From Flagellimonas aequoris (lineage in GTDB: Bacteria; Bacteroidota; Bacteroidia; Flavobacteriales; Flavobacteriaceae): a stretch of 64,000 nt of DNA. Numbering within the stretch: position 1 is the first letter of the stretch; each line of letters opens with the position of its first letter. Location: NCBI RefSeq assembly GCF_003584165.1, contig NZ_QXFJ01000023.1, positions 434,001 to 498,000 of the forward strand, in the 5' to 3' direction. This document shows, piece after piece, positions 18,821-25,937 of this stretch. Under the pieces are notes generated by a model. That model was not told where the DNA came from and did no database searches. It saw nothing but the letters and a program-made list of their open reading frames with translations. The translations under genes were made by a program, and so were the position numbers.

Positions 18821-18915
18821 TCACGAATCTTGTCCATTTATTAATAGGGGGATTTACGGGTTAAAAATCAATTTTTTAGTATTTTTCTGAAACATTAACC
18901 ATTAATTTCCGTACA

Positions 18916-19335
18916 ATGAAAACCTCTATTATCATTGCCATTTTGGCCATGGTACTGGCAGACTCCTGCAATAGGTCTGCATCCAGTGCCGATGAGCTTT
19001 ATGGCACTACATGGGAACTGGAATACATTTCGGGACCCCGCATTGCCTTTGAAGGGCTGTTCCCTGAAAAAAAACCTCAGATTACCTTTGATCAGGAAAC
19101 CCAAAAAGTTTCCGGCACCGATAGTTGTAATGGCTATTCCGCTGATTATATCATCGAAGAGAACACTATTTCCTTTGGGGAACCCGGACCTACCACCATG
19201 ATGTTCTGTGGAGGCAGCGAGCGACAATTCCTTCAAATGATGCAAAAAATTGATGGGTTTTCGTTTGAGGATGGCAAGCTCCAACTTTTATTGGGCGACA
19301 TTCCCATGATGCGATTCAAAAAAGTGCAGCCATGA
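18916..19335 (+). CDS. META-domain lipoprotein (HslJ-like)
   Basis: A 139-residue protein with one META domain. TTWELEYISGPR (about 35) opens the domain, and the hallmark DSCNGYSADY (about 73) followed by FGEPGPTTMMFC (about 90) marks its core. The end is MMRFKKV. The leader MKTSIIIAILAMVLADSC looks like a lipoprotein signal with an unusual Asp before Ser-Cys. META proteins (HslJ, heat-induced) are envelope proteins of unknown mechanism. It overlaps the next gene by four bases, so the three lipoprotein genes here form one operon. Confidence 0.82.
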   Translation: MKTSIIIAILAMVLADSCNRSASSADELYGTTWELEYISGPRIAFEGLFPEKKPQITFDQETQKVSGTDSCNGYSADYIIEENTISFGEPGPTTMMFCGGSERQFLQMMQKIDGFSFEDGKLQLLLGDIPMMRFKKVQP

Positions 19336-20144
19336 AAAAGATCCTTTTTGCAATCGTAGCATTGGTTTGCTTTTCCAGTTGTGTGGAAAAGAAAAAAGAA
19401 GCACCTACCGAGGCGGAACCCGCCGCTGAAGAAAAAATGGATTCCACAACGGTACGAAAAATAGAACCCATCACCTTGGACATCGATGGCAGTTATTTTA
19501 AGGCTACGGGCACCGAACCTTTTTGGGGCCTAAAGATCTATGACAACAAGGTGGAACTCAAAACCATGGAGGACACCATCGTTACGCCACCATCCCCCCC
19601 TATTTTGGCACAGGATGCCAACATTAAAATGTTCCGGATCCAGACCGAGGCCACTCATATGGACATCATCATAGCCCACAAGGAATGCACCAATGCTATG
19701 TCGGGCGAAGTTTCCCCCTACACGGTGACCATCTCCTATAAATCGACAGGGTCGGATGAGAGTCAGGCATTGGAAGGCTGCGGCACTTATGTTACCGATT
19801 ATAGGCTGCACGATATTTGGGTATTGGAAGAAATGAAGGGGGCCAAGGTGTCCAAAGCCGATTTTAATGGACAGGAGGTACCCAACATGGAAATCAACAT
19901 CAACAGCAACCGGTTCTCTGGATTTTCAGGATGCAATCGCATGACCGGAAGCCTTTTTTATGAAAAGGACCTGCTGCGTTTTACCCAAGTGGCCTCTACC
20001 CGAATGGCCTGCCCCAATATGGAGAAGGAGTCTGAATTTTTGACCGCCCTGCAAGGCAGTACCCAATACAAGGTGGAAAATAACAGACTATATCTTTCCA
20101 ATGGTTCCGAAACCCATTTGCTCACCTTCAAAAAAATAGACTGA
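19332..20144 (+). CDS. Lipoprotein with COG3650-like and META domains
   Basis: A 270-residue lipoprotein; lipobox CFSSC (Cys18) is followed by an acidic linker. Residues about 50-150 form a COG3650-type domain, with YFKATGTEPFWGLKIYDN and HKECTNAMSGEVSPYTV. Residues about 160-268 are a META domain, with DIWVLEEMKG, FSGFSGCNRMTGSLF and ASTRMACPNMEKE. The combination is known in HslJ-related proteins. Starts inside the stop codon of the shorter META gene (ATGA), so the two are translationally coupled paralogues with different domain counts. Confidence 0.83.
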   Translation: MKKILFAIVALVCFSSCVEKKKEAPTEAEPAAEEKMDSTTVRKIEPITLDIDGSYFKATGTEPFWGLKIYDNKVELKTMEDTIVTPPSPPILAQDANIKMFRIQTEATHMDIIIAHKECTNAMSGEVSPYTVTISYKSTGSDESQALEGCGTYVTDYRLHDIWVLEEMKGAKVSKADFNGQEVPNMEININSNRFSGFSGCNRMTGSLFYEKDLLRFTQVASTRMACPNMEKESEFLTALQGSTQYKVENNRLYLSNGSETHLLTFKKID

Positions 20145-20146
20145 TC

Positions 20147-20617
20147 ATGAAAAAAATAGTTGTTACATCCCTGGTCCTGCTTCTTGTGTTTGCTTGCAAG
20201 ACCAAGGAGACTAAAGAAGTGGACAGCGAAGAACCGAAAACTGTGGCCCCTCCCCAACCGGTTCCTGCCTTGGAAGTAGGTTGTTATACCTATGAAGCGA
20301 ACGGCAACAAAGTGGTTCTGGAAATTACCCATATCAATGAAACAGTGCTGGGCAGCCTCAGTTATGCCCTTTCGGAAAAAGATGCCAATGCCGGGACCTT
20401 TGCCGGTGAGCTGCTGGACAGCGTGCTGATTGGCAAATACACCTTTATGTCCGAAGGGACCCAAGACAATACCCGTGAGGTGGCCTTTTTGTTTAAGGAT
20501 GGGCAATTGATCGAAGGGTATGGCGAATTGGACGGGACTGGTAAGGCCTTTAAGGACAAAAACGCGCTAAGTTTTAGTTCTTCCATGCCGTTGTCCAAAA
20601 CAGATTGTGAACCTTGA
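20147..20617 (+). CDS. Lipoprotein, function unknown (third gene of META operon)
   Basis: A 156-residue lipoprotein. The signal peptide MKKIVVTSLVLLLVFAC gives lipobox VFAC (Cys17) with a charged, Pro-rich linker to about residue 42. The mature domain begins VGCYTYEANGNKVVLEI and is predicted all-beta with small hydrophobic strands. A second Cys near the end could pair with that in GCY. I do not recognise the family. It starts two bases after the preceding META gene stop and is the end of the three-gene lipoprotein operon. Confidence 0.75.
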   Translation: MKKIVVTSLVLLLVFACKTKETKEVDSEEPKTVAPPQPVPALEVGCYTYEANGNKVVLEITHINETVLGSLSYALSEKDANAGTFAGELLDSVLIGKYTFMSEGTQDNTREVAFLFKDGQLIEGYGELDGTGKAFKDKNALSFSSSMPLSKTDCEP

Positions 20618-20736
20618 TCGAATTGTATTATAGGTTAGAAGAAGATCAAATACATTGATTGTATGCTATATTGTGTGTATATGGATGTATTTTATGCTCA
20701 TATAAAGAAGTTGTGCATAATACCGAAACGCTCTAA

Positions 20737-21210
20737 ATGAAAATCAAATCTTTCTCAACCATATTTGGATTACTCTTTTCGATAATTGGAATTATTGTTG
20801 GAATTTGGATTGCATATACGTCAACAAATAAAGATTATAATTATTTCTATATCTACTCTGGGATTTCTGGATTTATAACAGCAAAACTAATTGCGAAATA
20901 TCTAATTGAGAAAAAGAGAAGATTTAACCATACGAATTATATAATTGCAGCAATAGCGACTGGATTAATTTCTCATTGGTTGTGTTGGTATATCATAACT
21001 TTGGAACTGAACTTTCGATATTGGATTTTAGGAGAACATTTCTTTTCTCAACCGATTGACCCATTACTTGGAATTTTTGGAGTATTTGTGTTCTGCTTAT
21101 GGAGTTGGATTTTTGTTGGTTGGGCTACGATTTTAGGCGGAATTTTAAGCATATATACGACTAAATGGATTTATGAAAAGAATAAAAGTACTATGCACAA
21201 CAATATATAA
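20737..21210 (+). CDS. Cassette 1: small integral membrane protein, unknown function
   Basis: A 157-residue protein with four predicted membrane helices: about 8-28 (FGLLFSIIGIIVG), 37-57 (YIYSGISGF), 66-88 (IIAAIATGLISHWLCW), and a long 107-145 stretch (LLGIFGVFVFCLWSWIF) that may be one or two helices. No family motif is recognised. Codon use is AT-rich, unlike the META operon before it. The gene lies 18 bases inside its left cassette boundary (20710) and its stop lies within the attC-like region at the right. Confidence 0.7.
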   Translation: MKIKSFSTIFGLLFSIIGIIVGIWIAYTSTNKDYNYFYIYSGISGFITAKLIAKYLIEKKRRFNHTNYIIAAIATGLISHWLCWYIITLELNFRYWILGEHFFSQPIDPLLGIFGVFVFCLWSWIFVGWATILGGILSIYTTKWIYEKNKSTMHNNI

Positions 21211-21325
21211 CCGCAATTACGGCGGATTCGACTTCGTCCGAATCCATCCGGAATTGCTAACGTCTGTGCCAAACCGAAAATTAACGCATATTAACCCGTA
21301 ACTGACGGTTATACGAGACCGTTGT
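21187..21325 (+). repeat. attC-like recombination site 1
   Basis: Layout seen: ACAAC (R''), 4 bases, TATAACCG (21206-21213), a long stem-loop, CGGTTATA (21306-21313), 7 bases, GTTGT (R', 21321-21325). TATAACCG and CGGTTATA are perfectly complementary. An inner imperfect hairpin spans 21213-21257 (GGATTCG/CGAATCC core). The ends match the attC plan of outer and inner paired boxes, and at ~139 bp the site is long, like Vibrio repeats. Confidence 0.6.
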
Positions 21326-21333
21326 AAGCAATT

Positions 21334-21813
21334 TTGAGTAAAAGTCTAAGCAGAAATAAATTATCTAAGCTCCAATGGGAAGAGCTACTTTGGATTTCTC
21401 GAACGAAAAGGGATTTTTGGAGTTCGGACACAAAAAGACTTGCCAAAATTGAACTGGATAATAGGAAAGTTTCAAGCACAGAAAAAGACGAATTGTGGGA
21501 CTCAATAAATGAAGAGCTGGAAATAAGTTTTGAAAATGGATTTCTGAACACAGAGGCAGATGGGATTGATATAGGATATTCAAACTATCAAAAATTCAAA
21601 ATATTCATTACCGCCCCATTTGCTCTAGGGAGATTGAGACCAATTGGGGACTTAATCGGACTTTTTTCTGAAAAGAAAATGAAAAAGTTTTGGGAAAAAC
21701 TGATTCTTACTTTGCTAGGGACAATTTTCTGGGTAAGTATCTTTCTTATTTGGTGGAACCATTCCGAAAGGGGAAGACTAAAGGAGATTCAAAACTATGA
21801 ATTGAATGAATAA
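21334..21813 (+). CDS. Cassette 2: unknown protein with C-terminal membrane anchor
   Basis: A 159-residue protein. It must start at TTG (21334), because a stop lies in frame three codons upstream and no ATG is near. The start is only 13 bases inside the left cassette boundary, a spacing typical of cassettes. The N-terminal 100 residues are charged and helical (KLSKLQWEELLWISRTKRDF; KDELWDSINEELEISF). One membrane helix lies near 122-142 (ILTLLGTIFWVSIFLIWW), with a short charged tail. No family is recognised. AT-rich. Confidence 0.62.
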   Translation: MSKSLSRNKLSKLQWEELLWISRTKRDFWSSDTKRLAKIELDNRKVSSTEKDELWDSINEELEISFENGFLNTEADGIDIGYSNYQKFKIFITAPFALGRLRPIGDLIGLFSEKKMKKFWEKLILTLLGTIFWVSIFLIWWNHSERGRLKEIQNYELNE

Positions 21814-21818
21814 AAAAC

Positions 21819-21883
21819 TGCTTACAACAAGGGCTATAAGTAATTGCTTGCCTGTACCTCTCTAGTATATCCAAGACCGTTGT
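21819..21883 (+). repeat. attC-like recombination site 2
   Basis: Begins TGCTTACAAC and ends GTTGT at 21879-21883. GGCTATA (21832-21838) can pair with TATATCC (21866-21872) with one mismatch. The block GGCTATAAG...TGCCTG is also found in site 3, so sites 2 and 3 belong to one sequence family, distinct from site 1. Confidence 0.55.
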
Positions 21884-21909
21884 ACTTTATCATAAGCAAC
21901 CATTGACCA

Positions 21910-22668
21910 ATGATAAAATTCTTTAGAAAAATTAGACAAAATTTACTGTCAGAGGGCAAAACCACCAAGTATCTGAAATACGCTTTCGGGGAAATAATTT
22001 TGGTTGTGATTGGTATTCTCATTGCACTGCAGATCAATAATTGGAATGAAGATCGAAAAATTAGAAATGCAGAAATAGAAATTCTTCAAAATTTGAAAAC
22101 CGAATTAAATTTCAACCTTGAGGAGCTAAATAAGATACATAGACAACACCGATCGGAATTTGAAGATGGTATTTCCATTTTACAACTCTTTGGAAAAGAT
22201 GTTTCCCATGTTTCTGAATTAAAATTGGATTCGTTAATATCAAATGCTTTTAGCGGATATTCATTTGAAGCAAAAGATGGATATATCAAATCACTTATCG
22301 CATCAAATAAAATTGATTATCTACAAAACCCTGAATTAAAGTCCTTTATTTCATCCTTTGAGTCTATGGTTTTAGATGCCAATCAAGAAGATGGATACGT
22401 AAGAAGACTGCTAAATGAACGTTTTTGGCCTGCTACAGATGGTAAATTAAGTGCCCTAAACGGGATATCCACTTCTGAAAGGTATCAAGAATTCCCAAAG
22501 GGAACTTACTCCTCAGATTATGAATGGTTCTTCAATAATCGTGAAATGGAAGATTTAACAGCCAATATATTTAGTTGGAAAAAAGAGAATGTAATGGATG
22601 AACAAACTTTAATAGATAACATCAAAAGAATGATTCAGATTATCGATATTGAGTTAAAGGATAAATAA
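21910..22668 (+). CDS. Cassette 3: DUF6090-type membrane protein
   Basis: A 252-residue protein. The N-terminus (MIKFFRKIRQNLL, KYLKYAFGEIILV, IGILIALQINNWNED) is the near-invariant opening of the DUF6090 family, widespread and multicopy in Flavobacteriia: a basic amphipathic start, one membrane helix at about 27-46, then a long extracytoplasmic helical region. Function unknown. The gene starts 31 bases inside the left boundary and ends two bases before its right inverted-repeat arm. Its AT-rich composition matches the two other cassettes. Confidence 0.8.
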   Translation: MIKFFRKIRQNLLSEGKTTKYLKYAFGEIILVVIGILIALQINNWNEDRKIRNAEIEILQNLKTELNFNLEELNKIHRQHRSEFEDGISILQLFGKDVSHVSELKLDSLISNAFSGYSFEAKDGYIKSLIASNKIDYLQNPELKSFISSFESMVLDANQEDGYVRRLLNERFWPATDGKLSALNGISTSERYQEFPKGTYSSDYEWFFNNREMEDLTANIFSWKKENVMDEQTLIDNIKRMIQIIDIELKDK

Positions 22669-22670
22669 CG

Positions 22671-22735
22671 AAAGTACAGCTATGGCTATAAGCATTCGCC
22701 TGCCTGCCTTAGCAACCACTCATAGCTAAACTGCT
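22671..22735 (+). repeat. attC-like recombination site 3, imperfect
   Basis: Starts AAAGTACAGC, one mismatch from the complement of the left arm at 21879. AGCTATG (22678-22684) pairs perfectly with CATAGCT (22721-22727), and GGCTATAAG is shared with site 2. I do not find a clean GTTGT right end, so this last site may be decayed. Confidence 0.45.
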
Positions 22736-22753
22736 AACCACAACTTCAAAAAT

Positions 22754-22791
22754 TTGGAATTGATTCGTTTTTGGTGTATTTTCGCACCAAA
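22754..22791 (+). promoter_or_regulatory. parDE promoter with overlapping operator
   Basis: TTG (22754-22756), 20 bases, TATTTTCG (22777-22784; one mismatch to TAnnTTTG). The -7 element sits between the arms of an inverted repeat, TTTGGTG (22770-22776) and CACCAAA (22785-22791). ParD antitoxins usually bind palindromes over their own promoter. Confidence 0.55.
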
Positions 22792-22802
22792 TAACACGAT
22801 TT

Positions 22803-23042
22803 ATGGCCAGACAAAGTATTTCCTTCACAGAACCTAACGATGAGTGGTTGAAATCCCAAGTGGACAATCAAGAGTATTCCAGTAAAAGTGAATTGGTGAA
22901 CGACCTTGTGAGGCAGGCTAGAAAACAACAGGCCCAAGTGGACTGGATCAGGACAAAACTGGAAAAAGCTGAAAAAAGTGGATTTACAAAGGACGGAAAA
23001 GATGAAATTTTGAATCAGTCCAAAGCACTTTTTAATGGCTAA
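22803..23042 (+). CDS. parD: ParD-type antitoxin
   Basis: A 79-residue type II antitoxin. The N-terminal half (ARQSISFTEPNDEWLKSQV, SSKSELVNDLVRQARK) is a ribbon-helix-helix DNA-binding domain. The C-terminal tail (WIRTKLEKAEKSGF) is the part that normally binds ParE. It overlaps the toxin gene by eight bases. An inverted repeat over the promoter suggests autoregulation. The pair lies directly behind the cassette array, where such pairs commonly stabilise DNA; whether it was itself a cassette is not clear. Confidence 0.88.
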   Translation: MARQSISFTEPNDEWLKSQVDNQEYSSKSELVNDLVRQARKQQAQVDWIRTKLEKAEKSGFTKDGKDEILNQSKALFNG

Positions 23043-23322
23043 CTACAAGCTGAGCAACGAAGCCAAAAACGATTTGATTCGGATTCACCAATATGGGATT
23101 GTCAAATTTGGAATGGCTCAAGCGGACAACTATTTTGAAACCTTTTTTGAATACTTCGACCTCATTGCACAACGTCCGTATTCCTTTGAATCAATGGACC
23201 ATCTTAAAAAAGGGTATCGCCGTTGTGTTTGTGGATCGGATAGCATATTCTACAAAATAAACGGGGAAGTTGTGGAGATCATGGCCATCGTCGGGAGACA
23301 GGACTTGGACAACCTACTCTGA
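23035..23322 (+). CDS. parE: ParE-type toxin
   Basis: A 95-residue RelE/ParE-superfamily toxin. It begins MANYKLSNEAKNDLIRIHQYG, the usual first strand and helix, continues QRPYSFESMDHLKKGYRRC and ends IVGRQDLDNLL. ParE toxins inhibit DNA gyrase, while other members of the fold cut mRNA; the sequence alone fits ParE best. The start codon lies within the parD reading frame, so expression is coupled to the antitoxin. Confidence 0.88.
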   Translation: MANYKLSNEAKNDLIRIHQYGIVKFGMAQADNYFETFFEYFDLIAQRPYSFESMDHLKKGYRRCVCGSDSIFYKINGEVVEIMAIVGRQDLDNLL

Positions 23323-23365
23323 TAATCAAAAAATACTGTTGCCAACACAGACGATGATGCATTCT

Positions 23366-23971
23366 ATGAAAAATCCATACTTCAATACCGTTAGCCTATT
23401 TTTTCTATTCCTAACCATCACATCCATCAAAGCACAAAACATGGAACTTCCCTATAAAGAAATCCCTGCCCATCCTACAACCTATGAACCCGGAAATTTG
23501 GTGGCCAGAATGATAGACGGCCTTGGCTATCGGTTTTATTGGGCCACGGAAGGGTTAACGGAACAAGATCTGGCCTACAAACCCTCTGCGGACGGCAGGA
23601 CCATTTTGGAAACCATGGAGCATATCTATACCATGTCCAACAACATTTTGTTGGCCCCAGATGCCCAACCTTTTGAAAAAGCGTTGTTCCCCACCAACCT
23701 TCCGTATGAAGAACTCAGGGCCAAAACCTTGCAAAACCTGCAAGCCGCCAGTGGCAAAGTATCGGGTAAAAGCGCCGAGGACCTAGAAAAATTCAAGGTG
23801 ATTTTTAAAAGAGGGGAGCAAGAATCGGAATTTGCCTTTTGGAACCTCATCAACGGCATGATCTCGGATTGCATATACCATACAGGACAGATCACATTAA
23901 TGCGAAGGGCCAGCGACAACCCACAAAACCCCAACGTAAACCCGTTTTTGGGACAGACCAAAGGCGATTAA
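23366..23971 (+). CDS. Exported DinB-family protein
   Basis: A 201-residue protein from ATG 23366. An earlier in-frame ATG pair at 23354 is possible, but this start gives the cleaner signal peptide (NPYFNTVSLFFLFLTITSIKAQ region). The mature part is DinB-like, with LAYKPSADGRTILETMEHIYTM (first His), FWNLINGMISDCIYHTGQI (second) and RRASDNPQNP at the end. DinB proteins bind a metal through His. An exported version is common in Flavobacteriia; the substrate is unknown. Not part of the ParDE unit, and 43 bp behind it. Confidence 0.8.
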   Translation: MKNPYFNTVSLFFLFLTITSIKAQNMELPYKEIPAHPTTYEPGNLVARMIDGLGYRFYWATEGLTEQDLAYKPSADGRTILETMEHIYTMSNNILLAPDAQPFEKALFPTNLPYEELRAKTLQNLQAASGKVSGKSAEDLEKFKVIFKRGEQESEFAFWNLINGMISDCIYHTGQITLMRRASDNPQNPNVNPFLGQTKGD

Positions 23972-24030
23972 GCCCTCCTCTTTGTAACATTTCTTGAAAA
24001 TCCATTACCAATAATTAAACGTTTTGGTCT

Positions 24031-24309
24031 ATGGGTTCTGCAAGTCAACCAATGTTAGTGGTTAAGGCCAACCGCGCTTTATTGCGCAAACGGCGTAGTT
24101 TCAAAGAAATTCGAGAAGCTTACGAAGGCTATGTGAGTGACTCCGAACTAAAGTTCAAGGAGCTAACCCCTTTTGAGCAAAAGAAAATCCGTGACAAGAT
24201 CATTCAACAGGCCAAAAAGGATCGATGGCTCGAAATTCAAAACTACTTTATTGCCCTTCTGATTTTGGTTTTTCTGGGTTTCCTTTTTTATGCGCTTTTC
24301 CTTGATTAA
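24031..24309 (+). CDS. Small conserved membrane-anchored protein
   Basis: A 92-residue protein with a basic first half (KANRALLRKRRSFKEIREAYEGY), a charged helix (LTPFEQKKIRDKIIQQAKKD) and a single C-terminal membrane helix (about 69-90, IALLILVFLGFLFYALFL). It is probably an inner-membrane protein with its N-terminus in the cytoplasm. I recall similar small proteins across Flavobacteriia but no function. Convergent with the SulP transporter. Confidence 0.7.
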   Translation: MGSASQPMLVVKANRALLRKRRSFKEIREAYEGYVSDSELKFKELTPFEQKKIRDKIIQQAKKDRWLEIQNYFIALLILVFLGFLFYALFLD

Positions 24310-24322
24310 GAGGTAATGACAA

Positions 24323-25855
24323 TCAGTCAATTTTATCGACCACAACCTTATAGGTTGGGTCTTCCAAAACATTTACCTCGATAATATCATCGGCATTGGC
24401 TAAAAGGCGTTGGCAGTCCTTACTCAAATGTTTCAGGTGGAGCTTTTTGCCCACTTTCCGGTAGCGTTCTGTAATCTTGTTCACGGCTTCAATGGCAGAC
24501 ATATCCACCAAACGGCTTTCCGCAAAATCGATGATCACTTCTTCGGGATCGTTCAACACATCAAACTTTTCCGCAAAAAGAGTGGTGCTTCCAAAGAAGA
24601 GTGGTCCATAAATCTCATAATGTTTGATGCCCTCTTCGTCCACATATTTTCTGGCCCTGATCCGTTTTGCATTGTCCCAAGCGAACACCAGGGCAGAAAT
24701 GATGACCCCTACCAACACGGCCAACGCCAAATTGTGCAGGAATACCGTTACCAAGGTAACGAGTACCATCACCAACACATCCGATTTGGGCATACGGCGG
24801 AAGGTTTTTAAACTGGCCCACTCAAAGGTGCCCAATGCCACCATGATCATCAACCCGGTGAGGGCCGCCATGGGCACTTTTTCAATCAAACTGGAGCCGA
24901 ACATAATGAACACCAAGAGCATCAAGGCTGCAAAAATCCCTGAAAGCCTGGCCCTTGCCCCATTGGAAGTATTGATCAAACTTTGCCCGATCATGGCACA
25001 ACCGCCCATCCCCGAGAAAAATCCGGATAAGATATTGGCCGTTCCCTGGGCCACGGCTTCCTTGTTGCCCCTACCTCGGGTTTCAGTGATTTCATCCACA
25101 ATGTTAAGCGTCAATAAACTCTCGATCAAACCCACTCCGGCTACAATCGCCGCAAAGGGAAAAATGATTTTCAAGGTCTCCCAAGTAAAAGGAAAATCGG
25201 GAATATGAAATGGAGGAAACGTGCCTTGAATGGAGGCGATATCACCAATGGTGCGGGTATCCAATCCCAAGAAAAACACAATCCCGAACACCACCAAAAT
25301 AGCGGCCAAGGATGCAGGAATCACTTTCGTTAATTTGGGCAATCCCCAAATGATCAGCATCGTCAACAACACCAATCCCAAGAAAATGAAAAGTGTGCTG
25401 CCCGTTAACCAATCTCCTTCCGGGGTTTTGAACTGAGCCAACTGCGACATAAAAATGATGATGGCAAGGCCGTTCACAAATCCGAAAATTACCGGATGGG
25501 GCACTAAGCGCATCAATTTCCCCAACCGAAGGAATCCGGCCAAAAGCTGTAAAATTCCCGCCAACACTACCGTGGCAAACACGTATTCTACCCCATATTG
25601 CTGGGCCAAACTTACGATCACCACTGCAACGGCACCTGTGGCCCCGGAAATCATTCCCGGTCTACCACCCAAGATGGAGGTGACCAAGCCCATCACAAAG
25701 GCGGCGTACAATCCTGTCAATGGAGACAGGCCTGCAATGAACGCAAATGCAATGGCTTCCGGCACGAGGGCCAAGGCCACGGTAAGGCCCGATAAGATCT
25801 CTGTTCGGTAGTTTACCTTTTGGGAAAAATCAAAAAGGTTGAGGTACTTTTTCAT
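24323..25855 (-). CDS. SulP-family anion transporter with STAS domain
   Basis: A 510-residue SulP/SLC26 transporter. Residues about 1-390 form the membrane domain, opening with VALALVPEAIAFAFIAGLSPLTGLYA (shown here in part), with later GGRPGMISGATGA and FFSGMGGCAMIGQSLIN. Residues about 415-505 are a STAS domain (VIIDFAESRLVDMSAIEAV). Substrates in the family include sulfate, bicarbonate and other anions, and cannot be told here. A second SulP gene lies at 61.8 kb, paired with carbonic anhydrase; this one is not. Monocistronic. Confidence 0.9.
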   Translation of the reverse strand: MKKYLNLFDFSQKVNYRTEILSGLTVALALVPEAIAFAFIAGLSPLTGLYAAFVMGLVTSILGGRPGMISGATGAVAVVIVSLAQQYGVEYVFATVVLAGILQLLAGFLRLGKLMRLVPHPVIFGFVNGLAIIIFMSQLAQFKTPEGDWLTGSTLFIFLGLVLLTMLIIWGLPKLTKVIPASLAAILVVFGIVFFLGLDTRTIGDIASIQGTFPPFHIPDFPFTWETLKIIFPFAAIVAGVGLIESLLTLNIVDEITETRGRGNKEAVAQGTANILSGFFSGMGGCAMIGQSLINTSNGARARLSGIFAALMLLVFIMFGSSLIEKVPMAALTGLMIMVALGTFEWASLKTFRRMPKSDVLVMVLVTLVTVFLHNLALAVLVGVIISALVFAWDNAKRIRARKYVDEEGIKHYEIYGPLFFGSTTLFAEKFDVLNDPEEVIIDFAESRLVDMSAIEAVNKITERYRKVGKKLHLKHLSKDCQRLLANADDIIEVNVLEDPTYKVVVDKID

Positions 25856-25937
25856 GGCTTCTTTCTTGAAGCCGGCAAAAATAGGGTTATTAAAGGGAAG
25901 ACCCTAATGGCCTCCCCATTTTTAAGGATTTGACAAT

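Larger units (their letters stand above)
20710..22735 (+). mobile_element. Integron-type gene cassette array without integrase (CALIN-like)
   Basis: Three single-gene units, all on the plus strand and more AT-rich than their neighbours. Each begins with GTTGT plus about five unit-specific bases and ends with the reverse complement of that same sequence: GTTGTGCATA/TATGCACAAC, GTTGTAAGCA/TGCTTACAAC, GTTGTACTTT/AAAGTACAGC. In integron cassettes the first bases of a cassette pair with the R'' box of the attC at its own end, which gives exactly this pattern. The spacers between units can fold. No integrase gene is in the window. The cassette interpretation is inference. Confidence 0.65.

Noticed and set aside
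22736..23330. ParDE as a fourth cassette of the array
   Set aside because: No GTTGT left boundary with a matching complement after parE was found, so it is described only as adjacent.
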